Below are positions 1 to 11,914 of a stretch of DNA of 64,000 bases, in pieces. The notes below the pieces were generated by a model, which saw only the letters and a list, made by a program, of their open reading frames with translations, did no database searches and was not told where the DNA came from. Position 1 is the first letter of the stretch; every line of letters starts with the position of its first letter. The position numbers and the translations under genes are program-made. Origin of the DNA: Hermodice carunculata (Eukaryota > Annelida > Polychaeta > Eunicida > Amphinomidae); assembly GCA_964020975.1 (NCBI GenBank), contig OZ026628.1:50347336-50411335 (forward strand), given 5' to 3'.

Positions 1-1276
1 AGATTTGGTCGTATTTGTTCCAAATTTCAGGACTTTGCATCTTGAACCAAATTTTTATGTACAATAAACTTGAGTCAGGAGGATTCAAAGATGTACTTTT
101 TATCAAATATTTCTACAAATTTTGCTGTAAATATCCCGAGATGGTTAGAAAGATTGGCTTCAATAATTTTAGAGATTTTAGACTTGCCTTTCTTTCGACT
201 TAATTTTATCTTTTGGCATCATTCTGTTTTAATGTTCACCTTTCAGACATATTAGGCTAGCTTGTTGTCTTTTAGGTTAAATCCCCAGGTGCTATCGGTA
301 GCGAGTAGCGGCCTAGGACAGATACAAGCTTGCATAATTGTATTTGATATCTTGTTAATATTTTCATTGCATTCTCTTGACTGAAATACAAATGACCATC
401 AGTAGCAAGCAACGTCCTACGACAGTTACATGTTTGCTTAATTGTACTTAAAATCCTGTTAAGAAAAATTGTTTTGATAACATGTTTTTGGCGTAAATGC
501 TAACGAATTTTTTTCTTTTCTGACACGCCTAAATGCACATTTACTCAATATTAAAAAAATATTCAAAAGGGACAGTATTTTTTCAAATATCACATATCTG
601 ACACATTACGTTGATACTTTGACTCAGGGTTGGCAATGAAGTAGAGCTTAATTGTTTGAGGAGTAGGTGTCATCATGGAGTTTGTTTTACATTTCTGGTG
701 CAGGATGTACATTGTTGCAGTCATTGTTAGGATTTCATTTGGTTTATACAGGTGGTTTAGCTGCATCTGTTTATTTTACAATCACTGGGACTGAATATAA
801 TGCCCCAGCTTGTTTCCACTTCAGTTAAATACTGGCGGATGGTTTAAGTAGAATAAGCTGTCCAGCTAGAAAGGGTACATATTGCTTCAGGGATAAGTCA
901 AATTGTTCTTAACTGAACCTGTACTACACAAATTTGGTAACTGTAGTTTGTTTGCCAGGTATTCTCCTTTCATAATGAAGGTCTGCATTTATAAGCAAAA
1001 CTTCACGTATTCACCTTATTCATCATTTGCCACGTTCATATTTATTCAATATTATGTGGGTTGTCATTGCTGAATATTTAGCTTAGACAAGGAGCCACTA
1101 CTCAGAGAGACATGTACGGGTGGAAGGCTCCGAAACATGTTGAGTAGTTACCCGCCGAAGACCCTTTAATTTCTTTCGGCTAATACACCCTATGTCAAAA
1201 TTTTACAGAGGAACGTGTGCAATTTGGACAATAGTACGTCTATATGTATATAGGTTAGACAGGGACAGGTTAGCTT
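1..1276. other. AT-rich non-coding stretch
   Basis: I see no gene here. The short open frames (about 60 codons) have low-complexity, AT-driven composition and no recognisable motif. Confidence 0.6.
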
Positions 1277-1641
1277 ATGGAGAGTAAAGAGTTCGGACTG
1301 CGGAATAGGGTAATGACTACTAGGAAGTGGTTTTGGAAAAAAAGACACCAATACAACAGTCACATTCCTAACCCTAAAGTGTGGGATCCCAATGGTAACA
1401 GCTGGGAAATGTTTAATGATGGCAACCTCAAGCCTTTGATGTATACCAATGAGCTAGCCCCACTGGAAGTCTGCAACCTAATATGTAGTGCACCGATATT
1501 GAGTGTATTGTAGCAAGAAAGTGCAATTGCCTCCAGGCAGGACTTAAATGTACAGAATTATGTGTATGCTTTGGACATGAGTGTGTAAATGACACTTTTG
1601 ACACTCAAACAGACAGTGATGATGAGGAAGATGATGATTGA
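1277..1641 (+). pseudogene. Decayed cysteine-rich ORF, C-terminal part
   Basis: From an ATG at 1277 a 78-codon frame is rich in W, N and P (VWDPNGNSWEMF, then LKPLMYTNELAP) and ends in CNLIC. The neighbouring frame then continues to a TGA at 1639-1641 with a CxC-type cysteine cluster (CNCLQAGLKCTELCVC, then HECVND) and an acidic tail of D and E residues. The order Pro/Trp-rich segment, CxxC pair, C-x-C, LKCT-x-LC resembles the C-terminus of a family of uncharacterised CXC (tesmin-like) proteins that is multicopy in marine invertebrates and often tied to transposons. The two halves are out of phase, with the break between about 1483 and 1500, so the copy is broken or a tiny intron has been missed. 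AATAAA occurs at 1966-1971. The family name is inference; the cysteine pattern is direct. Confidence 0.5.
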
Positions 1642-3640
1642 ATCTTGGCATAGAATCTCCAAACTGTGACCATCATTGATCAGCTTTCTGTATTTAGTGT
1701 GTACATGTGCTTATACTGTTTTCCTTTACTAAAAGACATCTTGAATTATAGTTTGATGCCAGAGATACATTAGTTATGTTGCAGGACTCCATGGGATGGT
1801 TCACTGTAAATTACGTGTAGGTGTGAATACATGGTACAAAGTACTATCTTACTTTATCAATTCTATTGGCAATTGTTATGACGGTTCCCGAAGCGAAGAT
1901 GACATATGATAGACATATTAGCATGTTAATTAATATGCATATGGTATACTCATATAAACATGATAAATAAAACTTGTATGAGTACTGTTCTTAATCATTT
2001 TGCCTTTTTTAAATAAACGAAACTATATCTTAGTAAATATAATATGTTATCCGTTGCACAATACTTAATTTCGATGTAAATTTCATATATTTGCATAAAT
2101 TAACATATGATAATTAGGCACTTTGAACAAACTCTGCATTTGGTGACTATATTCGAGCAATTGAGCACATTTTGGTATTTATTTAGCCTTTCTACAAGCA
2201 GTATCACCAAAGTTATTATTTTTAAGGACAAATTTTAGTTGTCTCAGAAATGGCATAGGTTGTCATGGGAACGGGCAGAAATCTATATGATAAAACGCTT
2301 TTCAGATTCCACAACCTATTTTTTCATGAAGAGGACATGTATACCTATAAGAAAATATAGGTTGTAACTTGTTATACCACGGGTTGGGGTATGACCCCCG
2401 AAGGGCCCTCTATGCCGCAGGTCTAAAAGCATTGTGCCAACCGCGAGTCCCCAGATGCTAGTCGGACATCTTTAGTTGTTGAGCATGAGCACTTGGCGAT
2501 GCGATTGTCTGATTTTTTTTCTCGCACGCGCCAGATTTTATGTCAGCACGTTCGAGCATTAAAATAATTTTAGCACGGCGGGGAGGGGGGAACCTATGTG
2601 TGGGCTGTACCGAAATTGAACTGAAGATAATTAGGCCTTTATGGTAGGCCCAGAACATAGACCTCTTAACGATATCTCACATATCATCTTATGCTTGTTA
2701 TAAAAGAGACTTGAATAAAAAGCTATGAAGTATCTGGTTATTTTACGAAGTCACATAGGACCTAAATGAAGACCAAACATAGGCCTACAAGTATGCAACT
2801 ACTAGTTTGAAAGCATATGCCTAGATAGGCCTATCATTCACCAGGGGCTTTTTTATTTGATTTTATTAAGTCCATTGAGGCAATCGAAATTGTCATGTTA
2901 CTTTAAATTACAATCCTTTTGAAGTTTTAAAGCCCACAAACATCACTATGGGTAATGAAGAAATAATGTCTTATAAACTTTGACATGTTCGTTTTATCTG
3001 GATATTGGTGTTCGAGTTTAAATGAATATTGAGATAATATCAAATGCTAAAAAGACGGTCGATCTAAGTGTGGAATTGTGCCTTTTTCTGGGTATGGCCT
3101 ATGTAGAATTTAAAATGCTACTTTAAATTGTAGATCTCAGTTGTCAGTAACTTTTTGCAATAGCTATTTAATCCTTAAACAGTGCATTCTTAGCAATAAA
3201 TACCTGCATATGCTAAGAACATGTGCTGGACACCGCTTGCTTCCGGTGCCTTGGTTTCCCGCAGCCAAAGTAATCATGAAAACTATAAAAAGTGGTGCTT
3301 GCACTACTGAGTGGACCGCCGTATACAAACATGGTACAGCTAAGCTTTAGGGCAGTAATTACTCCTGCATGCTAGAGTAGAAGTTTACCCCTTTAATAAG
3401 CTCACACTTCCAGTGCATTTGGGGTGGCCTCAGCAGAAGGAGAATCACTTCAGCAGGAATAGTGCCTTGCCTTAGGAAACGTCAAGGAAAACTTGGGCAT
3501 GGTCACTGTGGTATGTTGCTACTGACAGTAGAACTGTATACAACTGACCATGGATACGGGTTCCAAGTCAAATATATAGGAATAAATAGTTAAACATAAA
3601 ATCCAGCATCCAGAAGCAAATAAGCTTAAAATATTCAGTA
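1642..3640. other. Intergenic stretch, no gene seen
   Basis: AT-rich DNA with several AATAAA signals (1966 and near 2013) and scattered GGCCTA words. Open frames at 2458-2658 (minus) and 3141-3350 (plus) are short and carry no motif I recognise. Confidence 0.5.
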
Positions 3641-4365
3641 ATTGTGAGGACACTGAATTTTACACAAGTGGGTGTGTGACCTTGAGAAATGGGTCAACGT
3701 CACTCGTGTTCAAACTTAACCTTTGCCCTTTAGAGGACTATAATCATGTACAATATAAAACCCATAAATGAAAAAGTTTATAAATTATTGTGCGGACAGT
3801 GAATTTCTCAAAAGTAGCTGTGTGACATTGGGAATTGGGTCAAGGTTACTCATGTTTGAACTTCACTTTGGTATGATAGAAAACTATAATAATGTGTGAT
3901 ATGAAGTTCTTGGCTCAAAAACTTCTCATTTTATCATGCGAAAATCACGCCGACACCATATTCACTAATGTGGCTCTGTGACTTCAGAATTGGGTTGAGT
4001 CATCCATCTTTGAACTTGACTTAGCCCTTACAGGGGGCTCTAATCTCATGTAATATCAAATGGACATCAAATTCACTGATGTGGCTCTGTGACCTTGGAA
4101 ATTGGGTCAAAGTCACCCAACTTTGAACCAGACCTAGCCCTTAAAGAGGACAATAATCCTGTGCAATATGAAAGTTCTAGCTCAAAAACTTCTTAAGTTA
4201 TTATGCGGGCACCAAATTCACTAATGTGACTCTGTGACCTTGGGAATTGGGTCAAGGTCACCCATCTTTGAACTTGTCTTAGCTTCTATAAAGGACTAAA
4301 ATCCTGGGCCATATGGAAGCCCTAGCTCGAAAAACTTTTAAAGTTATCATGCAGAAATGATGCAG
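3641..4365. repeat. Degenerate ~145-bp tandem repeat with TCAAGGTCA sites
   Basis: About five diverged head-to-tail copies. Recurring blocks are a 'gcggacaccaaattcac' segment (near 3647, 3791, 3950, 4062 and 4205), then 'ctgtgaccttgggaattggg', 'tcaaggtcac', 'tttgaacttgac' and a 'ctcaaaaacttcttaa' block. Several copies keep TCAAGGTCA, the extended half-site bound by monomeric nuclear receptors of the SF-1/ERR type. Binding is inference; the repeat structure is directly visible. The copies differ by many substitutions, so the array is old. Confidence 0.75.
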
Positions 4366-5135
4366 ATGGATGCACAGATACATGGAAACTGCAGTCACTA
4401 TAGGGGACTCACCTACTGCAGTTCACTAACGAGGCCAGGCACGTGTATGTCCTATGTCGTATAAACAGTCTAAATTTTGTGAAGAAAATTAACAATAAAG
4501 TGAGTCCACAATGTAATATCTGGTTGTGATATAGACAAAAAACCTTAGGTGTCTGAGTTTACCTGTGTCCCAGTTTATCCATAATGCCCCTGGGCCCTAG
4601 CTTATTGTTGAGAACATCCTGGTGGTTTCATTGTTAATCAAAGTTTGCAGATCATCAACATGTACCAGAGCTCCGATACGCAAATGGGTCAGCATGGTCG
4701 ATTCAATGCCATGATTAAACAAGATGTTATGTTACACGACAAAAGATTATGATAATTTTTGTCGCTGACTTCGAACAAATGTATCGACGAAGTGGTAGCA
4801 CAACGAAGTGATATAACTACTAGGTGCATGACCAAGCAACCAGTTATCTGGCTTAGCGACAAAATGAACTAGCTACAGTATGACCCTGCGACAGAATTGA
4901 CTGGCAACCAAATTGAATGCAACAAATTGTTACAGATTCCATAGTTTCCATTGGAGGTATGCAATTTCTTTTCTTGCTGAGGGACAAGGTGAGCATGATG
5001 AAGTAGGCCTCCGCGTAGTCTGTTTCATAGATAATCAGAATTACATGTATCAACCATGTCTATTTTCAGTGCAAAGCAGGCCATCTGGTTCTCCAGCACT
5101 GAAATATTATGAGGAGAGTCTGTTCAGTATGTGTT
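4366..5135. other. Non-coding, no gene seen
   Basis: The stretch contains many variations of 'gcgacaaaat/gcgacagaat' between 4760 and 4920, suggesting a worn dispersed repeat. The overlapping short frames at 4853-5137 on both strands have no motif. Confidence 0.4.
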
Positions 5136-5311
5136 AATCGTTGCAAAATGCACAAAATTAAGGCAAAGAAAAAGTTGCACATCAAACCATCATGGCCACT
5201 CCGGCCCACTGGCACTGAAAAGAAATCGTTGCAAAATGCACAAAATTAAGGCAAAGAAAAAGTTGTACATCAAACCATCATGGCCACTCCGGCCCACTGG
5301 CACTGAAAAGA
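5136..5311. repeat. Tandem duplication, 2 x 88 bp
   Basis: Two adjacent copies (5136-5223 and 5224-5311) begin 'aatcgttgcaaaatgcac' and end 'ggcactgaaaag'. I see a single difference (gttgcac against gttgtac), so the duplication is recent. An open frame runs across both, but 88 is not a multiple of three, so the copies are read in different frames and there is no sign of protein selection. Confidence 0.9.
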
Positions 5312-6010
5312 AATGATTGATGGCTACATACAACTTACATTACAGTCTCATTGTGTGATTGTTTTTGACAGAGGAAATTTAGTTGATGAGGTAATTAGGG
5401 GTCCTGTCCCTTGTCACAGTTAACGTCACACAGCACAGCGTTAACTTGGGGTGGGGATGGGTGGGAGGGTCAACAACTGCTGATGTTAATTTCAAGAAAG
5501 TATAAAAAGATATATAAATCTGGAGGAAAAGTATTAAATGTGAATAAATCTGACCTGAATAAATCTGGTTGGTCACAAAGTGGGCACAGCGCATCATGTG
5601 ATTAGTGTTGAGCATAATGTGTTTGGCTTTAAACATAATGCACATTGCCATTTGCCATATGCATTTTGTCAGTAGCACACATTTCAAAAATGCCAGCATA
5701 AAGGGAACTTATGTCTGAGCTGTACTGTAGGCTTAAGCTTGGGCCTATTGTCCTTCAAATTCGAAGAGACAGGTCTATGAATAGGCCTATTATGGAACAG
5801 CCATTAGTATGGTTACAAAATTTTTGGCTCACTTTGCACTTGAGGACCCCAAAATCCTGGATTCTATTTTGGTCGAGAATGGTCACATGACCAATGTCTG
5901 TGCACAAATGTTCTGGTCTCCTCATTTGACAAGAGCAGCCATGTGACCAAAGTGTGAGAAATGAAAGCAATTTGAAAAAGAAAAGGAGGTCCTTACCTTT
6001 GGGTGAGTGT
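5312..6010. other. Non-coding, no gene seen
   Basis: Open frames at 5379-5699 and 5755-6057 on the minus strand have no motif and biased composition. No RNA gene recognised. Confidence 0.4.
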
Positions 6011-6053
6011 ATAATATTATACACATTGTAAGATACAATGTGTATAATATTAT
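6011..6053. repeat. Perfect inverted repeat: 20-bp arms, 3-nt spacer
   Basis: The left arm (6011-6030) begins ataatattatacacatt. The right arm (6034-6053) is its exact reverse complement, and the spacer is aga. Transcribed from either strand it would fold into a 20-bp AU-rich hairpin; as DNA it could extrude a cruciform. Pairing stops at the next base on each side. It could be a tiny MITE or a fold-back replication product; the 3-nt loop is short for a microRNA precursor. Confidence 0.9.
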
Positions 6054-8038
6054 GCAATATATTTTAATTTAAAACAGTTACAATGTATTCAATTACATCA
6101 GAATACATGTATTGGCAATTGAGTTAGTTTATTCATCTGCTACAGACTCTAACTTGACAGTCTCATAGTAATAACGTGTGTTCTAGAGTCATATTATCAT
6201 ATATTGTGAGTTTGTCATTTTATTTTGGTATAAAGCACATTGTGAAGATAATATTATAGATTATAATACAATGTTCAGCTTATAATTATGCAATTAAATC
6301 AAACACATTGCATATTTTCTAAGAATATTAAAATTTAACATTTGATACCTAGATTTTCTCCATTCTGGTTCAAGTTACTAGTTTTATTGCTTTGTATATA
6401 AAGTTGCAGTAGTTGCTGGTAACTCTTTCAAGATCATTTCCCAGATCACAGAAGGAACAATACTTGTGCTCACAATTATAAAATTGATGGAATAAAAAAG
6501 TTTGAGTGTCTGTATTTGCTAGTTTCTCTCAGCTTGGCCATGGTCCACAGGCTATGATAAAAAAGTTTGCCTTGAAGATATGTCAATGTGACAGACTGCT
6601 TTGCCAACATCTTGCTTCTTTGGTTCCACGGTGGTCTTTTGTTTCAAACAGTCTGGTTTGGTAATATCTTGCTTTTTCTGCTCTGGACAGTAGATAAATG
6701 CCTAGATCCTGCAGCCACCCTGCATGAGCTTAATAAGCACTGGTATGTGGTTGTTTGCTTTTCAGGTTATAATGCAAAACCAGCCTGGGTCGTGTCATGT
6801 CACAGATGACCTTCAGTATCGATCATGTAGTCATGCATGTCTACAGCACACATCAGAACAGTGGCTAAGACCTCAGGCAAGGATTAAAACTCTGTCAGCA
6901 GCTTTCTGATGTTGGAGGTGTATGCCTTATTAGACAGTGTCATTACCATATCCAAACCATTGTCCTAATGAAACAAATCCAAGTCAATTCCGACCAAAGG
7001 CAATGTTCTTTGGTATGTATAGCTGAAATACATAAATTTATAGTTCATATTTACCCAAAAGAGACCCAACATGATTACAGCTATATTAAAGGTCCATAGG
7101 GTCGAAAAAGTCATGTCTAGTTTTAACATGACAGAATTCAAAATGTTTTGTTTGAAATTATAGGCCTATTTCAGTGAATTGGCTTGAACAGGTGCATCAT
7201 TTATGCGCATACAGGACCATACAATTTATGAAAAGGGACCAAAATTTGCAGCACATCAGAGAATTTGTAAGCTCAGGTTCTAAATTTGTTGAAAATGTCA
7301 CTAAAATTCAGTATTTAAAAAGGTACTACTTGCAATTTATGGATGTTCAAATCTTGATAGATTTTGTTCCAGGCAGGTTCATGGTGCAAAGTGGTTGCCC
7401 CATCTAGACAAAAATGCCCTTCCTGCCTAGGCTTGCCATTCTTGCATGCTTCACAACTTGGGAGTTTTGACATTGATGGAGCAAGAAGTTGAAACCTGCA
7501 GCACATTCAGAACCCTTGAGTAAAGTGCAGAAGTTGGTAGCGAGAGCATCGTAAGTTTCATCTGATGGTGTAGGCTTGAAGACAGCAAGGCAGAGGTCTG
7601 CCACGAAGTGTGGCCATTGTTCTGAGTCCAGACAGATACCACATTTGGTGGGGTGGATCAGGCATGATAAATGCAGAATGGTCTCAGATCCCTTGGGGGG
7701 CTTGAAGAGCCTAATCGTGCCAGGGAAAACATGCTAATTCATTTTTGTTGTTTGCCATGATGGTTTGAGCAGTATAGTTCCTTGCTATCCGTCAGGTAAA
7801 ACTGATACCTGACAGGACAAAAACTATTGCTTATACTGTGATCTGTGATGTCATTTACCATAGAGGATATGTGTCCTTAAAGATTGTGTCTGAAAAATGT
7901 CCATTAATGCAAGTCGAGTTGCAATTTGGTTTTTGTTGTCACATGTTACATTTATGTCAGCAGATATTTTATATCCAGTAGAAACTTCTACATATTGATT
8001 CACCAATTCATCACTTAAATCTGGATCTTTTGGGCAGA
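6054..8038. other. Non-coding; possible worn distal part of the Polinton near 7.3-8.0 kb
   Basis: No gene recognised up to 7.3 kb. On the minus strand 7315-7720 has overlapping open frames and 7830-8030 reads for about 60 codons just beyond the protease fossil. Both could be unrecognised Polinton sequence, but no motif identifies them. Confidence 0.3.
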
Positions 8039-8340
8039 TCAGTTTACCCGTGATATCAGCATGCTAATCCCCATGCAGCACTGAGACAAGTGCTGCATGC
8101 GACAGTGCTGTCCACATGCTATGTTATGCCAGCTTTGTACTCTGTCCTCATTCCAAACATACTCATGTGGCCAAGTTAGCATGAACTTTTCTATGTTATC
8201 AACAAAACGTGCCATTCCAAGAGGGTCATAGTATTCTGCACATCCATGTTCAAATCTTTGGGGCACATACACTGTCACCCAATGTTCTCCTACCTATGTT
8301 GATGGAGTGGTATTTATGACATACAACTTTCATTTTGCTG
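8039..8340 (-). pseudogene. Polinton adenain-like cysteine protease, fragment
   Basis: Adenovirus-type maturation proteases of Polintons process capsid proteins. The minus strand shows the family pattern: EHWVTVYVPQ with the presumed catalytic His, AEYYDPLG with the acidic residue, then NEDRVQS and ACGQHC with the presumed nucleophilic Cys. Spacing between these blocks suits the family, and the fragment lies directly downstream of the major capsid remnant, as expected in a Polinton late-gene cluster. Only the C-terminal two thirds are recognisable. Assignment rests on these motifs and the context. Confidence 0.75.
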
Positions 8341-8399
8341 TGTTTTTGGAAATTTTTCAGGGGTGTACATGCCAGCAAGTCGAAATCTTGTTGCTGGTT

Positions 8400-9755
8400 C
8401 CTGTCTGCCTAATATAGCTGTACTCATGTTGGGGTCCATGTTGGAAGTCCGTGATTACATTCTTTCTTTTGTCAATCTCTACTATGTTGTCATATTCTGC
8501 ATAGATGATCATGCACACTGCTGCTTAGAGGGCATCAGTAAATGTCCCATCCAGATTCACACTACCTATCTTGGTTAGCTGATAGGGATCCAAGTCGCAG
8601 GAAAGGTCCAGTGTCAAATCAAAGGCAAAGAGAGTATAACCCCTTGCAAAAGTCTCTGGTGTGATATCATATCATTCCCAAAATCCTCCTTGAGCTTTAC
8701 AATCCCCTAGTACAGGCTCAGAAATTCCCTGGTGTATATACCTCCTGCAAAGTTGGGTCTGGACAGTTCCAGCATATCACCCCCTACTTTAAGTAACAAG
8801 TTTGCTAAATTGTAATGCTTGAAGGGGGAAGGATTCTTGCTGAGTGAGCCTTTGTAGGCATCGTTGTCCACAAAACCACTGATGATTCTTTGGACTTTGA
8901 GCAGATCCTGCACATGTTTAGAAATAATGCTACAAAGCAACACATGCATCTGAATAACACCCCTCCTGATAGGACATTTGGCTGTGCTGGTATTTAATGC
9001 TCTTTCATGTTCCATACACACTCCTGCTTCCACTCTTATCTCAGGTACAGAAAGAATGGCTTTGTGTATGTGTGTCTTCAACATGTCAGTGACTGAAGAC
9101 ATCAAGTGAAATTACGATGTTGACCTGTGAAGTTTGAGTCTAGCATCAGCACCATTCAACAGCCATCTGTCTTGATTAAGTGTTGGAACATTCAGAGGTC
9201 CAAACAGTTCTACTAACTTGGAGACTCTGGTTTGTTGATTTTGTTTGTTGAAGCCAATATTTTTGACAGAAGTGGTTGAAGTGCTCAGTTTTGATTCATC
9301 CATCTGTCCAGCAGTGTCAACAGACCACATCATGCTCTGTAAGTGACTGTTCTTGGCATCACCGTAATAAGAGAGTTAATTTTCCAAATATGCCTGGTAG
9401 GCATAGTCTGAAGAGTGGTTGGTGATGCTAACATTGTTCAACTCCACTTCCATGTTCATGAATAAACTGTGCATCCAGATGTTCACAAGTCCAATATTGG
9501 TAGGGTCATTGAATTTTGTTCCATCCTCTTTAGTAATTTTCACTTGCAAGAGCAGACTGGTACTGTTCAAGTCTATATATTTATCTCCAGATCCATTAAT
9601 TTCAACCTGTATGGGAGAATCATCATCTTAGGAGGTGACAGGATGATGGGATCACACGATCCAGCTTCTATTCCAGTCTGTGTGAGGAGCCATGTGAAGA
9701 TGTCCAGCTCAGAGTTACTGCTGAGAGCACTCTTTTTATGCACCAGTGAAGTCAT
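8400..9755 (-). pseudogene. Polinton major capsid protein (double jelly-roll), broken
   Basis: The N-terminal block has LVHKKSALSSNSELDIF followed by TQTGIEAGSCDPI. A middle block has LLLQVKITKEDGTKF, IWMHSLFMNMEVELNN and SDYAYQAYLEN, the hallmark region of Polinton/adintovirus capsids. A later block has ISGFVDNDAYKGSLSKNP and FKHYNLANLLL. Near 8,470-8,620 remnants of the C-terminal 'YAEY..IVEID' type sequence are visible. About 450 codons are covered, near the family's usual length, but the frame is broken several times. The protein would form the hexons of an icosahedral particle in intact relatives. Confidence 0.8.
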
Positions 9756-9779
9756 CCTGACATGTCTGAATTCAAAGAT

Positions 9780-10264
9780 GTCCAGTTTTCTTCTCTTTTT
9801 ATTGGTAGTTGCTTTTTCTTTATATTGTCTGCTGATTTACATTTTTGTGCTCTTTGCTGTGATTGAACAGCTTTGCCCAAAAGATTAGTACCCAATAGTC
9901 TTCCTCTCATTTCTGCTGCAGTTTTGACATCTTTGCCCCTCAGGGAATCCCTGGTCAATCCTACTCCAAAATTTAAAGCCTTTCATCCTACAATTTTGGC
10001 AGCATTTTTCAACAGCGGGGCTGAATATCACAGGAAATCACCAAGAATGCTACCCAGGCCATGCCCACTGTGTAGTCCAGAACCTTCTGGAATTCCGTGA
10101 CCAGCCTGATTGATGTAGTAGTTGGTGGACACACTGTCAGTTAGGGCACCATGGTCAGCATGCTTTCGTTTCATGGCAGAAGTCTCCACCATCTCTGCCA
10201 AAAATAAAGAGTAACAGTCACTTGAACTCAGTTTAAAAGGATTGGATGATGTCTGCGATGCCAT
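9780..10264 (-). pseudogene. Polinton small basic (core/pVI-like) protein, broken
   Basis: Minus-strand frames contain an AMKRKHADHG segment, then NQAGHGIPEGSGLHSGHG and LGSILGDFL, followed by a stretch with GKDVKTAAEMRGRLLG. A Gly/His-rich 'GHG' segment, a hydrophobic segment and a basic tail is the layout of the small protein encoded between the capsid genes in Polintons, often compared with adenovirus core or pVI proteins. It lies between the minor and major capsid fossils. Precise role unknown. Confidence 0.55.
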
Positions 10265-10910
10265 TGAGCCTACTACTTTTCACAGGTTGATACAATGGCA
10301 TAGTATAGGTTGAAATAATCTGCCTCCCGTATTTTCCTTCAATCTTAAAAATCTGCAGAATTGGAGTTAAAGTATCTCCAATAACTACATGCTCAACAAC
10401 ATCTGTGGCAACAAATGTATAGTGCAACCATGCTTTTAATTCTACAGCATGAGAAGCCCCAACACACTCTGATAAATCATTTCCAGCTTTAAATTTACAC
10501 TGGTCAAAAGCAAGTATTTGACAGGGCTGTTAGTTTAAAATTTCCAGCTCGCTATTCGGCTGCGTAAACTCTAATGCTAGCTTGTGTGAATATTCATCAT
10601 ATATGAAGTTGAAACCTTTTGACCCTTCTCCTTTATTAAGAAGCCTTTTTAATGACGTTGGATTTCCCCAAAATTGTCTATTCTTGAATGACATCTCACC
10701 TTCTGAATATCCATCCACTTGAATCCTGAGATAAACATAGGCTTTAGGTATTTTATCCCAATTATGGGGATATGATATTTCTGCCAAACCAACCTCATAC
10801 TTCCCCTGCAATACTATAAGTTTCGGAAGCTTGACTTTGAATTCAGAGACTGTGTTGTCTGGAAAATACTTAGAACTGTCTGAGGGAAGAATCAAGTAAA
10901 ATTCAGCCAT
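10233..10910 (-). pseudogene. Polinton minor capsid (penton-like) protein, broken
   Basis: Starts MAEFYLILPSDSSKYFPDNT at 10,910, a very characteristic Polinton N-terminus, followed by FKVKLPKLI, YEVGLAEISYPHNW and YVYLRIQVDG. The C-terminal part has VVIGDTLTPILQIFKIEGKY and YQPVKSSRLNGIADI. Both ends of a single-jelly-roll minor capsid are therefore present and total length is near normal, but the frame is not intact. In relatives it forms the vertices of the particle. Confidence 0.75.
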
Positions 10911-11004
10911 TGCAAAAGTTGATCCAAGCTACCCTTGTTGCTGTTGTTTCCAGTCCGTCGTTTAGCCTTGTTCTAAAGGCCTTTGTTAACCCTTAAACAG
11001 TCAG

Positions 11005-11035
11005 ACCGGTCGTTAACGACCGGTAATCACGTGAT
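11005..11035. repeat. Two adjacent perfect palindromes near the left end
   Basis: ACCGGTCGTTAACGACCGGT (11,005-11,024) is a perfect 20-bp palindrome, followed one base later by ATCACGTGAT (11,026-11,035). They begin 15 bp inside the element end and may be subterminal transposase-binding or structural sites. Confidence 0.8.
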
Positions 11036-11914
11036 TTTATGCTGGGCTCACACTAGCTTAGCCTTACTTGAGTAAACAACTCATAAATCACCACCAAACT
11101 GTACACAGACAGCTGTTGTGTTTCCCGCAAGAGGCACATCGATCTAATTATGTATACCACTCCCTCTAGCGTCTCTGCTTGTCATTAAGGGGCCCCCCCT
11201 CCCTCGGTGATTCCCTTGAGGTGCGTGACGTCACGAAGAGGGCAGCATCAAGCACCAGTTCAGCTGCAGGTGTCCGTCAATTATAAAAAGTGCCCAGGCT
11301 ATTAAACTTAGTCAGGAGTGGGCAGGGAGGGATTATGTAGAGGAGGGGACAGTGAAGTCGATGTTGGGTGTGAGGATGTAAGTATTTTATTTGTAATGAG
11401 GCTGGAGCCCACAGAATTCAAGCGTATCAACGGACCATGTGGTTCCGCTGTGGCTCCCACAGCCAGTCAGAGTCATTCAGCTCGTTGCAGCCGATCATTC
11501 ATTCAATCACTGAGTTATGCAATGCCTGCTCTTCCAAAGTATCCCCTAATATGTTTCCCTGTCAAACCTGTGTTTATCAATAAACTTTATGAACAAGACC
11601 TTTTGCCTTTGCTCAGTTATGCAACCTTGCATTAAAAACCTAAACTGTTTCTCTGCATGCACTCAATTTACACGGGGGGGGGGGGGGGGAGGAGGCGGAG
11701 AGGAGCATGGTTGCAGATACATGATAAATATTGTTGTCAGTCTCAAAGACTGTGATAGGCAGCCAATAGGGAGGGCCTACTTTGCCTTTTGCACTGGAAT
11801 TGATGACTATAATTGCATGTACACTGTATACATGCATGATGTCCTCCACATTTGCAAACTACATATCAGTATAACAAGGCCTGGCACACATGATTGTGGA
11901 TCCAATCAAGCTTT

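Noticed and set aside
6588-6909. Overlapping plus-strand ORFs of 61-73 codons
   Set aside because: Hydrophobic, T-rich composition without motif; the opposite strand is equally unremarkable.
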